64,000 nucleotides of DNA from Eustoma russellianum (taxonomy: Eukaryota; Streptophyta; Magnoliopsida; Gentianales; Gentianaceae), in NCBI GenBank assembly GCA_036186865.1, contig AP025055.1, forward strand, positions 4,595,355 through 4,659,354, in the 5' to 3' direction. Below, one piece after another: positions 1 to 22,749 of this stretch (its first letter is position 1; every line of letters starts with the position of its first letter). Below the pieces are notes generated by a model, which saw only the letters and a list, made by a program, of their open reading frames with translations, ran no database searches and was not told the DNA's origin. A program made the position numbers and the translations under genes.

Positions 1-1
1 T

Positions 2-478
2 AACCGCGAAAAGGTTAACTTTGGGGATCTTTTTATGACAAACGTTGTGGAAGCCGCAACCAAACAAAACAAAGCCCTTCCCTATAGTAACTTGATCTAT
101 CGAATGCTTGTGAAGTCGGGTTTTGAAGTGGATGACATGGATGTTGACTACATCACCCACAAGGACTTCTATGATAAAGTCAACGTCCAACAAATACTGA
201 AGTCGAGAAAAGAAGCGATGCGGAGAGAACGAGAAGAGGAAGAACGAGAAGAAGAAGACATTCCGGATGAGGCACCCATTCCTGAACCGGAGACTCATGC
301 AGAACCAAGTCGCTTGAGCTCAAATGTCCCGGAGCTCCAAGCTCAAGTTATCAGTCTTCAACAGGAGGTTGGCGAGCTAAAGGGCAAAGTGACGATGCAT
401 GAATCAAGATTTGCCAAGTTCAAGGCCAAAGTGAAAGCGTGTATTCCTGGAGTCACGTTTTCGTCAGATGAAGACTAG
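2..478 (+). CDS. Retroelement accessory ORF, C-terminal part (putative plant transposon protein)
   Basis: An open frame runs in from the left edge of the window and stops at 476-478. The first internal ATG is at 35. The start of the readable part, around 'ALPYSNLIYRMLVKSGFEVD', resembles the putative plant transposon protein family that often accompanies plant retroelements; this is recognition from memory, not a search. A highly charged Glu/Arg run follows (about codons 62-80 after the ATG). After that comes a predicted coiled coil (VPELQAQVISLQQEVGELKG). It lies just upstream of the 3' LTR at 1004-2470 and in the same orientation, so it is most likely an extra ORF of that element rather than a host gene. 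Gag and pol of this element are outside the window. Confidence 0.55.
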   Translation, partial: NREKVNFGDLFMTNVVEAATKQNKALPYSNLIYRMLVKSGFEVDDMDVDYITHKDFYDKVNVQQILKSRKEAMRREREEEEREEEDIPDEAPIPEPETHAEPSRLSSNVPELQAQVISLQQEVGELKGKVTMHESRFAKFKAKVKACIPGVTFSSDED

Positions 479-1003
479 ACTGTTATTTTTTATGTTTGCT
501 TCTTGTTCTAGCTTAGTTTGTGTTGAACCTTGATGTGCTTTAACTTTAATATTGTTTGATGCTTTCAAAAAGGGGGAGAAAATGACTTAACTTTTTTGGC
601 TTATTGGCATTGTTGAGTTGTTGGCATGGTTGAGTTGTTAGCATTCTTGGCATGTTGACTTATTGGCTTGTTGGTTATTGGCATGTTGCTTAAGTGGCTT
701 ATGTGTTAAAATGGTAAAATGCATGATGAGGTTGTTTGATAAAGTAAAAATTTTTTGGCAAAAAGTTTGAAAATGTTAATCGTTGTAAATTGTTGATTGG
801 TTGAGGGGGAGCAAATTGTTGAGGGGGAGCAAACGTAAGGAAAAGTATTTTGATTGGGTTTGAAATTGATTTTTGTTGAAGATATAGAGTGCATATACTT
901 AGGGGGAGATTGATGTTTTTCAATCTTGAAACATTCAGACAGTTAAAACGAAGCAAAAACATCTTTTGGAATCTTGGTTTTGAAATCATCAAAAAGGGGA
1001 GAT
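479..1003 (+). other. Non-coding 3' region of SIRE-like element with repeated G-rich tracts and polypurine tract
   Basis: No coding potential is seen. The motif GGGGGAG recurs (near 570, 805, 822 and 901), and AAAAAGGGGAGA at 991-1002 lies directly before the LTR start. Multiple polypurine tracts of this form are typical of SIRE/Maximus-type copia elements. The last one is the probable plus-strand primer for reverse transcription. Confidence 0.7.
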
Positions 1004-2470
1004 TGTAAGATTATAAAATGTTTTGATGATATAAAAAAAGATGTTTTTAAAGAGCTAAGATGAATTTTCACACTTTAAGTTCGAAGCAAATTAAGAAAAA
1101 CATGTGGAGACGTAAATCTCTCATAGACCGGATGAAGAACACATCAGCCCCTCAGGTGTCACATGGCAAGATCTATGAAAAGCCTGGTAACGTTTTGAGA
1201 TCTTAGATCCACGTCAAGAGACATGGATTGATCGACGTATAACTGAGAGACGTAGATCTCTCAGCATAAGGTATGTCAATCGATCGACGTCTGACTGAGA
1301 GACGTCGATCTCTCAGCCAAAGATACGTCGATCGATCGACGTCTGACTGAGAGACGTCGATCTCTCAGCTAGAGATACGTCGATCGATCGACGTCTGACT
1401 GAGAGACGTCGATCTCTCAGACAGGCATACGTCGATCGATCGACGTCTGACTGAGAGACGTCGTTCTCTCAGCCAGACATACGTCGATCGATCGACGTCT
1501 GACTGAGAGACGTCAATCTCTCAGCTCTGGCACGTAGATCGATCGAAGTCTCCAGAATTCAAAAATTTTTCAAACGTTGGAACAAAATCCAAGGGAGATT
1601 TATGATGTTTTCTCTCTCCAATCTTGCTCAAATTTCTTGTGGACTTTAACCCAACATACTACATGCTTCCTTGACTATTTTAACCATGTCTAAGATTCTC
1701 TAGGGTGGCTATCCAAGATCAAATCACTCCATAGGTTGGCTAAAGACTATTTGGGCACTATCTTGACATTTTTGAAGATGAAGACTTGGTGGAGAGCCTA
1801 AAAAACGTGGTGAACTTCATCTATAAATAGAGGAGGCTTGGATGAAGCAATTACACACTTTCAGCATCATTTAGCTTCATTTTACATTGTTGTATATTTC
1901 TCTCATACTTGTAAATTTGTTCAAAGCTTGTCTAGCTTTCTTTGATCTTCATTGTTGTATATTGAGAGAAAGAGAGTCAAGCACAAGAGGAACCATAATT
2001 ATTTGATCTCTAGCTTGTGCTTAGACTTGTGAGAAAGTGTGAACCTTACTATATCTCTTCAACCCACTGTGAGAAGTTCTTGAGAGAACTTTTGTTGAAG
2101 TTGTGAGGAAGCAAGAAATTGTTCTTGCTAAGAAGCTGTAGTTGTTGTAGTTGCACAAGTGTTTTGTGCAAGAAGTTGCTGTTGTTGTTGCTTACACTAA
2201 AGTGTTAGTGTAAGTATTGCTGTGGTTGTTCTTATTGTTCATAATAAGAAGAGTAGTTGTTGAAAATCCACTTTGGAAACAAAGTGGTAGTGGAGTAGAA
2301 TCATTTACGATTCGAACCACTCTATATCCGGTGTACTCATTCATTATCTCTCATCTCCAATTCTTGCTCTGATTTTGAATATCCTTTTTGAGTTGAGAAA
2401 AACAAGAAAATTCCCCAAAAGAGCCAAACACTCTATTCACCCCCCTCTAGAGTGTATTTCGGACCTAACA
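1004..2470 (+). mobile_element. 3' LTR of a SIRE-like copia retrotransposon
   Basis: The LTR starts TGTAAGATTATA directly after the polypurine tract and ends GGACCTAACA. The ends are therefore TG...CA and the length is 1467 bp. A TATA box (TATAAATA, 1822-1829) marks the likely promoter. The tail 'CACCCCCCTCTAGAGTG' near 2440-2455 resembles the tail of the SIRE-type LTR at 45374-45389, which supports the lineage. U3 contains a palindromic tandem array. On the right it abuts the pre-integrase region of an older minus-strand copia, so it was inserted there. The 5' LTR and the matching target duplication (predicted ATTAG) lie outside the window. Confidence 0.85.
1228..1552. repeat. 52-bp palindromic tandem array in LTR U3
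   Basis: About six copies of a 52-bp unit. Each unit holds a perfect 16-bp palindrome, CGTCGATCGATCGACG, and a hairpin with arms CTGAGAGA/TCTCTCAG around a 6-nt centre. The middle copies are nearly identical and the outer copies are degenerate. A decayed relative (agacgtaaatctctca) sits near 1108. It lies upstream of the LTR TATA box, where an enhancer would be expected. No function is established. Confidence 0.9.
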
Positions 2471-2922
2471 ATTAGGGTGTCCTAATCTGTTATGCCACAA
2501 CAAAATATGATCCAGAATATCAGACTTTGGGACAGTCCTAGAGTTATAGCACACTGAAGTCCTGGAATTCAAACATCTTCAATTACGTATGATGTACAGT
2601 TTATTTAATTGTCTAGCATTGTCAATCATCTTCCACATACGTTTCTCCTGAAAGATACATTCAGAAGATGAGAACATTACTAAACAGTTGTTATCATATG
2701 TTATTTTACCAATTGAGATCAAGTGAAAATGTAGACAGGGCGCGTACAATACATCATGCAAGATTAACCTAGCAGTAAGCTTAACTTCTTCCCTTCCTAA
2801 GACTTTCAAGTTAATACTATTAGCTATTTTAACCAATCTTGGACTCGTGAAGGCTTTATACTCATTTAAGAGAGTGAAATTATTAGTCATATGATCTGAT
2901 GCTCCGGAATCAATAATCCAAG
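2471..2922 (-). pseudogene. Copia protease and pre-integrase remnant
   Basis: The minus strand encodes an aspartic protease motif WIIDSGASDHM (about 2922-2880) followed by a core region containing KVLGREEVKL and LHDVLYAPCLHFHLISIGK. It ends with a pre-integrase motif LLWHNRLGHPN immediately before the junction with the SIRE-like LTR. The frame is open for 103 codons within the protease. The catalytic Asp-Ser-Gly is intact. Loss of the rest of pol and a broken gag make it a relic. Confidence 0.8.
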
Positions 2923-3066
2923 AGCACTAATCATCATTTGACCGAGTACATGTCATTGATGCCATTGCAACCTGAATAGGATGTGACTCACTTTATGGAA
3001 ACTGAGAGTTACCATTGATTTGGTTCTGTTGTGTAAGTAACTGAACTAACGCCTCCACTCGATGAG

Positions 3067-4155
3067 TCAGCCTTGACTCTGGATAGTTATGACTTGATGT
3101 AGTATTTGCCACTGATTGTCTTTCTGCTCCCCACGGTGGTGAAAACCTTGTAGATGTAGAACATTTTGCTGTTGTGTCTGCTTGAGTCTCTGGAGTTTAA
3201 AGCAATTGTCCACAGAATGTCTATTTTTCTTGCAATATTTACAAAACTGAGGTGGCCTATAGGGAAGCCTTTGTCCAGGTGGACCTTGGCTTAAATTCCT
3301 TCTTGTAATAAAGCCAATAACATCTGAAACTATACCACTATCCATAAGCTGTTTTGGGTTGAGGCTGGAGGTTTGTTATGACATTGAGCAGAGGAGCTTG
3401 TCAGCAACGCTGAGCCGTCACTAATCGAGTTAGTTGTGTTACCCATCATAACTTTAATCCGACTTTCTTATTGCCTAGCTTCATAGAATGTAGAATTTAT
3501 ATTTGGGAGAGATTTCATGCCAAGAACCCTACTTCAGACTGAATCAAGTTCTTTATTCAGTCTATGCAGAAACCGAAATACCCGTTTAGTTTCAATAAAT
3601 TGCTTGAATGATCTATCATCAGCAGGAGAAGTCCAAGAATGTTCCTCAAACATATCAATCTGTTGCCATAACCTTGTGAGATTCGAGTAATAAGCACTAA
3701 TAGACTGATCTCCTTGTCGTACTTCCTACAGTTGAGCTTCCAGTTCATAGATTTCTGATACATTATCACTTTTTGAGTATAGTTCCTTTACAACTTTCTA
3801 AATATTAGCAGTAGTTGGATATAGGATAAAATTATTAACAACATATGGTACTATAGAGCCTATTAACCATGACATAATCATGGAATTTTCAGATCTCCAC
3901 TGTCTATATCCAACTTCAGTAGGCATTGGAATCGGGAGATTCCCATACAAATAGTCATCCTTGCCTCGTCCTATTATGAATATCTCGACAGCTTTGCTCC
4001 ACGAGAGATATTTCATGGCCCTTAAGTTTATGGTTAATGATCATAATCAGATTTCCATCAATAGAACTAGGTAACTGGTTTTGTACTCCTTCCAAAGAGG
4101 TTCCACCTCTATGAAGAACAGAGGTGGTCTTCGATGTTTCTGGTAGTTCAGCCAT
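3067..4155 (-). pseudogene. Copia gag remnant (UBN2-type) with zinc knuckle
   Basis: Gag starts with ATG at 4155 (MAELPETSKTTS). Copia gag features follow across at least three frames: a KYLSWSKAVEIFIIGRGKDD segment (about 4015-3955), a UBN2-like helical region (about 3800-3540), and a CCHC zinc knuckle CKYCKKNRHSVDNC (about 3250-3205). Frameshifts join these parts, so no complete protein can be made. Gag normally packages the element RNA into virus-like particles. Confidence 0.8.
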
Positions 4156-4780
4156 AGTAAACCTTTTCTGATGGAATAACTGATGTGTAGGAGAAAGCGA
4201 AGGTTAAGTACAGTGAAAGGCAAACAATCTGGGGCATGTAAGAAAGAAAAGGAACTCTTAGAGAAGATGTGAAGAAAGAAGGACGACGAGTATGAAGAAA
4301 GGAGGAGAGAGCGTGAAATCGAAGAAAAAATACGGAGAAGAGAAATAAAATGAATCTGATGTGAAGGAAAAAAGGCAGTGGTGGCGTGGAGGAATTGTCC
4401 TTTCCACCGTTTATTGGGAAAGGAAAAATGTAGATTTTTTATAAATTAATCGGGAAAAGTGAGGGCAGCTGGCCTCAATTTTCGAACAGCACCTTCGTTT
4501 TCCACGCCTTGAGATGTACGCTGCTTCCCTCCAAAGACACGTTCCCTCTCAAAGAACGTGTTTTGCCAAATTTTAAATGGAGATTCATAAATCTCCAGAC
4601 AAATCTTCACACAAATTGTAACTTCGGATTGGACAAATATCACAGAAAAAGATATATTTCCTTCCACTATCTCCTTCTTCTTGTCAATAGTAAACTTCTT
4701 CCACACAAAGCTTTAACGCGTGCTTCTTCAATGGAGTTCAATGAAACACACATATTAACGAAAAACAGTATTTCCCTCAA

Positions 4781-4792
4781 GCTCTGATACCA
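4781..4792 (-). other. Primer binding site (initiator Met tRNA)
   Basis: The minus strand reads TGGTATCAGAGC, complementary to the 3' end of plant initiator methionine tRNA. This is the usual minus-strand primer site of plant copia elements. It directly follows the LTR end. Confidence 0.9.
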
Positions 4793-5060
4793 TACAGAGA
4801 TTTGATATACCAGCAGAATAAGAATGCAGCAGAAGAGTAAAAACACACCACAAGAAAAACGGCTTTGGACTGGAATTGAGAATTTGATATTACTACAAAT
4901 TTGTAGAGTATCCACCTATTTATACAAAGTTAGCCAACGTCTAAATTCCTCAAACCAACGGTAACCTGTCAAAGGTTTAAAAAAATATAAACCTACTGTA
5001 TTCTACTGTATTCTATGTACACTATTTTGATATAAATTTTTTTTAAACTATTTCTACACA
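4793..5060 (-). mobile_element. 5' LTR of truncated minus-strand copia
   Basis: A segment of about 268 bp on the minus strand, starting TGTGTAGAAATAG (or TGTAGAAA, two bases inside) and ending ...ATCTCTGTA directly before the primer binding site. The expected terminal CA is TA here, probably a mutation. TGTATAAATAGG (near 4920) supplies a TATA box. Only one LTR copy is in the window, so the ends rest on the PBS position and the TG start. Confidence 0.65.
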
Positions 5061-5328
5061 CATATGCCAATAATAAAGATGCTTACGCACAAACTTAAGA
5101 TGCTTTGAGAGAAAGAAAATGTGAGTCTGGACTAGTCCGAATTTGATCGGAAGCTTGCTAGGTGAGCCTGGACATAATCGTTGTGAGCTCTACAAAGACA
5201 AGCTTGCACCATGAACCTAAATTTTTATAATGTGCCGAGATTAGATTCGTCAAAACTTGGCTAACAAAATCCAATTGACCGGCTTACCTCGACCTAGTAT
5301 CTCCCTTGTGCCGAGGTTAGGAATATTT

Positions 5329-5420
5329 GGGATGAGATCACCTCATCCACTTTCCTTTCACTCCACGCGTCACCGTGCGACACGTGGCAACAGGGGTGGG
5401 TGGTGAGGTTAGATGTGGGT
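5329..5420. mobile_element. MITE copy A, truncated half
   Basis: It begins GGGATGAGATCACCTCATCC, matching the terminal repeat of copies B and C. It shares their inner block (cgacacgtggca, then gggtggtgaggttagatg) and stops at about the centre of the palindrome. The right half and a target duplication are missing. It carries a CACGTGGC box (5381-5388). Confidence 0.65.
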
Positions 5421-5813
5421 CACCCGAAATATTCGGCCTTTATGTGTTTGTTAAAGGAAATCGTTAGAAGAAAAAAAAAAAAAAAACTTCAAATTCTTCC
5501 TATCTTGTAAAGAAAAAGAAATTCTAGCTCTCATTATCGATAAAAAAATCTCTTTTACCTGCATTGAGTTGTACAAAGATAAAAAAACGAGTCTAATAAC
5601 AATGCACTTTATTAAAAACACTACGTCAGAAATATTTTTTGATGTAGTTTAATTAAAAAAAATAGTATGAAAACACAACCTATCTACACCTCTTTTCACA
5701 TTTATATTGTTGATGCACATCAAAAATGCTTTAAGAAATATTCTAAAACATTACTTAAAACCCTAAAAAAAGAAAAAAAAAATATTTACCTAAAAGAAAA
5801 ACAAAAAAACCCA
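5421..5813. other. AT-rich intergenic spacer
   Basis: Poly-A runs near 5470 and 5760-5790 and no coding or repeat signal that I recognise. Confidence 0.6.
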
Positions 5814-5822
5814 CCATTTATC

Positions 5823-6007
5823 GGGTTGAGATCGACTCACCCCAACTTTCCTCACCCTCTTTGTGACCACGCGACACGTGGCACCAAGGAAGGGTGGTGA
5901 GGCTAGATGAGGGTGACCATCATCTAGCCTCACCACCCTCTCTTGCTGTCACGTGTCGCGCGGTCACGCGTCACCGTATCCTCATTGCGGTGAGGTGATC
6001 CTATCCC
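5823..6007. mobile_element. MITE copy B (Mutator-like, 9-bp TSD)
   Basis: A 185-bp inverted-repeat element. The left end GGGTTGAGATCGACTCACC pairs imperfectly with the right end GGTGAGGTGATCCTATCCC. The centre is a strong palindrome around GGTGAGGCTAGATG / CATCTAGCCTCACC. It is flanked by a perfect 9-bp duplication, CCATTTATC (5814-5822 and 6008-6016). A 9-bp duplication points to the Mutator superfamily. It encodes nothing. CACGTGGC (5875-5882) and CACGTG (5950-5955) lie in opposite arms. Confidence 0.9.
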
Positions 6008-6147
6008 CCATTTATCGTGCCAAACCACAAAACCGTTCTGACTGTTTCCTTGGCCGACTTAAAGAGACTTTTCAAAACTATTTGCAGAGACTTTTCCAAG
6101 GAGCCAGAGAAGGGTAACTTGTTTCCCAAGCGAAAGGTAGAATTCAG

Positions 6148-6330
6148 GGGATGAGATCTCCTCACCACGCGGTGAGTCACCGCGCGGCCCTGGACGCGAC
6201 ACGTGGCAGCAGTAGGGGGTGGTGAGGCTGGATGAGGGTTACCCTCACCCAGCCTCACCACCCCATTTTTTGCCACGTGTCGCGTGGTCACGCATGCGGT
6301 GAGGGAGAAGCGGTGAGGGGATCCTATCCC
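6148..6330. mobile_element. MITE copy C (Mutator-like, 9-bp TSD)
   Basis: A 183-bp element of the same family as copy B. The ends are GGGATGAGATCTCCTCACC and GGTGAGGGGATCCTATCCC, with a perfect 9-bp duplication AGAATTCAG (6139-6147 and 6331-6339). The central palindrome and the paired ACGT boxes are conserved: CACGTGGC at 6200-6207 and GCCACGTG at 6272-6279. It lies about 0.9 kb upstream of the LON1 start codon. Confidence 0.92.
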
Positions 6331-6339
6331 AGAATTCAG

Positions 6340-6740
6340 AGTCCATAAACTTTTAAAACTCTTTCCAGAGACTTTTCCTCCTCATAATTTTTTTTTGGAA
6401 AATAAATCTGCAAGATAAATTATAAGAAAAAGAGGAAAGAGAAACAAAAAAGAAAAGCTAAAATAAAAATTATGTTTATTTTATGTCTCTCAATTACATT
6501 CACAAGGACATTGTTTCAAATACAAAGCCTCTTAATTAATGGCCTTATCATATACAAATGATATGCTTTTTTTTCTTCTATTATAGTAATTTATTCTTCT
6601 AATTTTATAATGATGTTTGGTTTATGTCGTTACCATGCATTGTGTACTATGTATTCGTGATTTATTATATGTATCTACGTTTTGTATACCATGTATCTGT
6701 ATTACATATGTTATAGAGTGTTCCTACTGCACTAGCGTAT
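6340..6740. other. AT-rich spacer upstream of LON1
   Basis: AT-rich sequence with poly-A and poly-T runs. I see no gene or recognisable repeat. Confidence 0.55.
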
Positions 6741-6741
6741 C

Positions 6742-6912
6742 GTGTTTGCACAGGATCCAGAGAGGGACCGGATCGCTTTGCGATTTGATTTACGCGACCT
6801 TATCTTACACTTTATGTAAGAGACTATTTTTACGTCTCGAACCTATAATTTTAAGATCAAAAATAAACAATTTTACCAGTTGCTGTAAAGAACGTCCTTC
6901 TATTACCTATTA
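6742..6912 (-). mobile_element. Degenerate Au-type SINE
   Basis: Read on the minus strand it has the Au SINE layout: 'CAACTGGTAAAATTG' head, a GGTTCGAGAC B-box-like segment, 'AGTCTCTTACATAAAGTGTA', then 'GGTCCCTCTCTGGATCCTG'. The copy at 13384-13553 aligns through the same blocks, and this one is more diverged. The duplication ends cannot be fixed. It has no coding capacity and was presumably mobilised by a LINE. Confidence 0.65.
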
Positions 6913-7190
6913 CACGTGTTATGGCATATTATAATGTACAAGCGAAATGCGTATTATTACCAAAAAGAAAAAAAGGGAGAAAGAGAAAAAAAACAAAAAG
7001 AAGAAGAAACGAAAGACTATCAAACGGATGGGGCAACCTTGGTAATCCAAAGGGTTTAAGCAGGGGGTTTGCTCCACTCCAAAACCCTCAAAGCTATCTC
7101 CTTCAACTTCTACTCATCCTCTGTAGGGAATTTACTTCCAACATAAAAAAGCCTCATTCTCCCCTCAAAATTACATCATCTGCCATTCAG

Positions 7191-20376
<13,186 letters not shown>

Positions 20377-20885
20377 GTCAAATAGCAGAATAGGTAGTGC
20401 CTATGTGATTCTTGAATTGTCCCAGAAGCAGATAAGCTTGCTGATTTACCCAAAATTTTGAAGTCCAATGCTCTCTGAGTTTGGGATCAGTTTATACCTT
20501 GCACTAGTAGCTACAATCATAAGTTTATGCCATTTTTTTCTTATAGGCGTAGTTTTAGGTATCTTATGAAGGTTGTAATGCCATACAATGGGGATGGAAT
20601 AAGTAAAATGACTCACTAAATTGGTTGCGCTTTTTATATTGTGAAGTAGCAGTTGATCGACATAGTTTGACGCATCATTATGGGTCATCTGGAAACAACC
20701 TCTGTGTCTCTAACACATGGGTATGGTTGCGTACATCCGACCTCCAATATCCCGTCATACGCCGGAGCCTCTATGACAATAGAGTAATGTTGTTGTATGT
20801 ATGTGTGTGTGTATATATATACACACACACACGACCTGGGGCTGGTCATGTTTGTGGACTATTTATGGTAGGCACGTGAAAGGGT
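20377..20885 (+). other. LON1 3' flank
   Basis: This is the 3' untranslated and intergenic region. AATAAG (20598) is a plausible poly(A) signal. An exact inverted repeat of (GT)n(AT)n(AC)n near 20801-20832 could fold into a hairpin. Nothing else is recognised. Confidence 0.5.
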
Positions 20886-20894
20886 ATATCATAG

Positions 20895-21084
20895 CGGTTG
20901 AGATCAGAGGAGGTAAAAAATGAGGTAAAATATAAGACTTCCAATCACAGATTGCCACGTGTACAAAAGTGGAAGAAGTTTAAAAATTTTTTGTTTTTAA
21001 AAAGTAGTTACTTGTACACGTGGCAGCGCCTGATTGGAAGCCTCATATTTTGCCTCACTTTTTGCCTCTTGTGATCTCAAACCG
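20895..21084. mobile_element. MITE E (Mutator-like, 9-bp TSD)
   Basis: A 190-bp element with long terminal inverted repeats. The left arm runs CGGTTGAGATCAGAGG...CCAATCA and the right arm TGATTGG...TGATCTCAAACCG. A perfect 9-bp duplication ATATCATAG (20886-20894 and 21085-21093) flanks it. The extreme ends resemble copy B (GGTTGAGATC), but the interior differs. GCCACGTG (20954-20961) and CACGTGGC (21017-21024) sit in opposite arms around an AT-rich centre. It is non-coding. Confidence 0.9.
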
Positions 21085-21224
21085 ATATCATAGACGGCGG
21101 CACAATGAGCAGATGACCTCCAGTGTCATGTCGCTGCACTGGTGTTGGGTGTTGGTAGCTTGGATAGAGCACGACTCCTATGCGGCCCTTCCAGTTCTAT
21201 CTAGTCAAGAAGTGAAAAAGGCGT

Positions 21225-21372
21225 TCCAGGTGTGCAGGGTGCAGGAAGGAGCTGGATCGCTTTGCGATCTAATATACATAGTCTTACTTCACATTTTGTA
21301 TAATAGACTGTTTCTGCGGTTTAAACCCGTGAGACTGTTTCTGCGGCTTGAATCCGTGATCTCAAGAAGAGA
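21225..21372 (-). mobile_element. Degenerate Au-type SINE with internal duplication
   Basis: It shares with 6742-6912 the block 'CTGGATCGCTTTGCGAT' and the spacing to 'GACTGTTTCTGCGG'. The latter occurs twice (near 21307 and 21333), a short tandem duplication. The head is truncated at the right. It is diverged and has no clear target duplication. Confidence 0.6.
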
Positions 21373-21486
21373 AAGAGGACTGCTAATTGTGGTGCTGTCA
21401 ACTCCAAACCAAGTGCTGGTTTCCCATTCCTCCATCAAACATTCCTGCAAAATTTGCATACGAATTCCCAGAAAACAGGCTCTAAA

Positions 21487-21658
21487 AAAAACATGCTTTA
21501 ATGGAAACATAAAACTCAAACATGCTTTACTGAAAACATAAAAAGAGTTCTCGAACTGAATGAACATGCCAAACAAACCTAAGAATCAAACATGCTTTAC
21601 TGGAAACATAAATCAATCTAAAAATAGAAGAGTTTTCGAACTGAATGAACATGCCAGA
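21487..21658 (+). repeat. Imperfect local tandem duplication
   Basis: The phrase 'AAACATGCTTTACTGGAAAC' and then 'GAACTGAATGAACATGCCA' occur in two consecutive blocks about 75-90 bp long. A partial third 'AACATGCTTTAATGG' occurs near 21490. Non-coding. Confidence 0.7.
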
Positions 21659-21982
21659 CGCACTAGGTATGACAATAATATCGAGTTTTGGATACAGTCA
21701 TGCCAACTAACAAAATCTATATCAATATACTGCAAGTAAACACATAAAACTAACCATTTTCTTGTATAAACAAATAAAAACAATACTTACTTCCAGAATC
21801 TGATAACTCTCTTGTCGTGGCTACTATCCATGTAGGACATCATGTTAGTATCATGGTAACTATTATATATTATAACTGTCGTAAAAGCTGGCTGCCGTAT
21901 AGGACAAAGTGAGACATCGCTATTCAAAGGTGTCTGGCATGGATGACCAAGTGCTCCTCCCTATTCGTACCATAAATTTTCT

Positions 21983-22146
21983 GTGTTTGGATCACCTCAC
22001 CCCAAAATCCCTTATCCATCTCTTCACCGTACGACATGTGACAGCAGGGGAGGGTGGTGAGGCTAGATGCAGATGACCCCCATCTAGCTTCACCACCCTC
22101 CCTTGGAAAATGAGATGAGGGATTTTGGATGAAGGGATCTCATTCC
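21983..22146. mobile_element. MITE copy D (Mutator-like, 9-bp TSD)
   Basis: A 164-bp member of the A/B/C family. The left arm 'GGATCACCTCACCCCAAAATC' region pairs with the right arm 'GGGATTTTGGATGAAGGGATC'. The centre retains the GGTGAGGCTAGATG palindrome. A perfect 9-bp duplication AAATTTTCT (21974-21982 and 22147-22155) flanks it. The ACGT box has decayed (acatgtgac). Confidence 0.85.
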
Positions 22147-22155
22147 AAATTTTCT

Positions 22156-22749
22156 ATGCAGGACAAATGGTGCTTTTTCAACTTTATCCGAAGAGATGCC
22201 GTGTATACGACACCGTAATACGGTGATAATTATATGAACTTTTGTTATAGACTAACAAAATATTCTAGGCCCATAATACGATGTGTGTAAGGCAGTTAAC
22301 GACGTATCTATCTCAACATGTCTCTAACCGGATTTTCTCATTAATCAATTGTAATCGTGATTACAAATATGGTTCATCTTTATTATGGTTACTTCATAAT
22401 GTTATACTTTCAAATAAAAGAAAAGGAATTTTTATATATTAAGCAATCGTAATTATGGTTACGGTAACTATGTTATCTAATGTATTCTTTCACAATGCAA
22501 CTGACAAAAAGAATTTCCTCAATAGTGATGTGAACAACGTATAACGATGGCTAATTCGTTTGGTAGGAATGAGAAAAAAGCGAAAAAACATAAGTTGTTT
22601 GTATTTTGTCGAAAATATAGAAAATTTGCTTCTCTCTTATATCTTAAAAGGACACGCTAGTCATTTGGCAGTCGCCTTAATTTCTGCTCTCCTTTTGGAT
22701 CTAACCGCGAGAACTTACGGCAACTAGACTTTCCCCACAAATAATTCTT
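22156..22749. other. AT-rich intergenic sequence
   Basis: No gene, SINE or MITE recognised. Some short repeats of 'gtaattatggttac' occur near 22380 and 22450. Confidence 0.5.

Larger units (their letters stand above)
2471..5060 (-). mobile_element. Truncated copia retrotransposon, 5' half (LTR, PBS, gag, protease)
   Basis: Reading on the minus strand, the order is a 5' LTR (5060-4793), a primer binding site (4792-4781), an untranslated leader of about 620 bp with no recognised feature, gag (4155-3067), protease (about 2922-2579) and the start of the pre-integrase domain. The element is cut at 2470/2471 by the SIRE-like LTR, so integrase, RT and RNase H are outside the window or lost. The reading frame is broken in several places and the element is non-functional. 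Domain order is that of Ty1/copia. Confidence 0.85.

Noticed and set aside
1228..1552. CRISPR-like array of ~52-bp repeats
   Set aside because: Units are contiguous without unique spacers, lie inside a plant LTR and are internally palindromic. This is a minisatellite in U3.
3798..4155. Host gene on the minus strand
   Set aside because: The segment is copia gag downstream of a PBS and LTR, broken by frameshifts.
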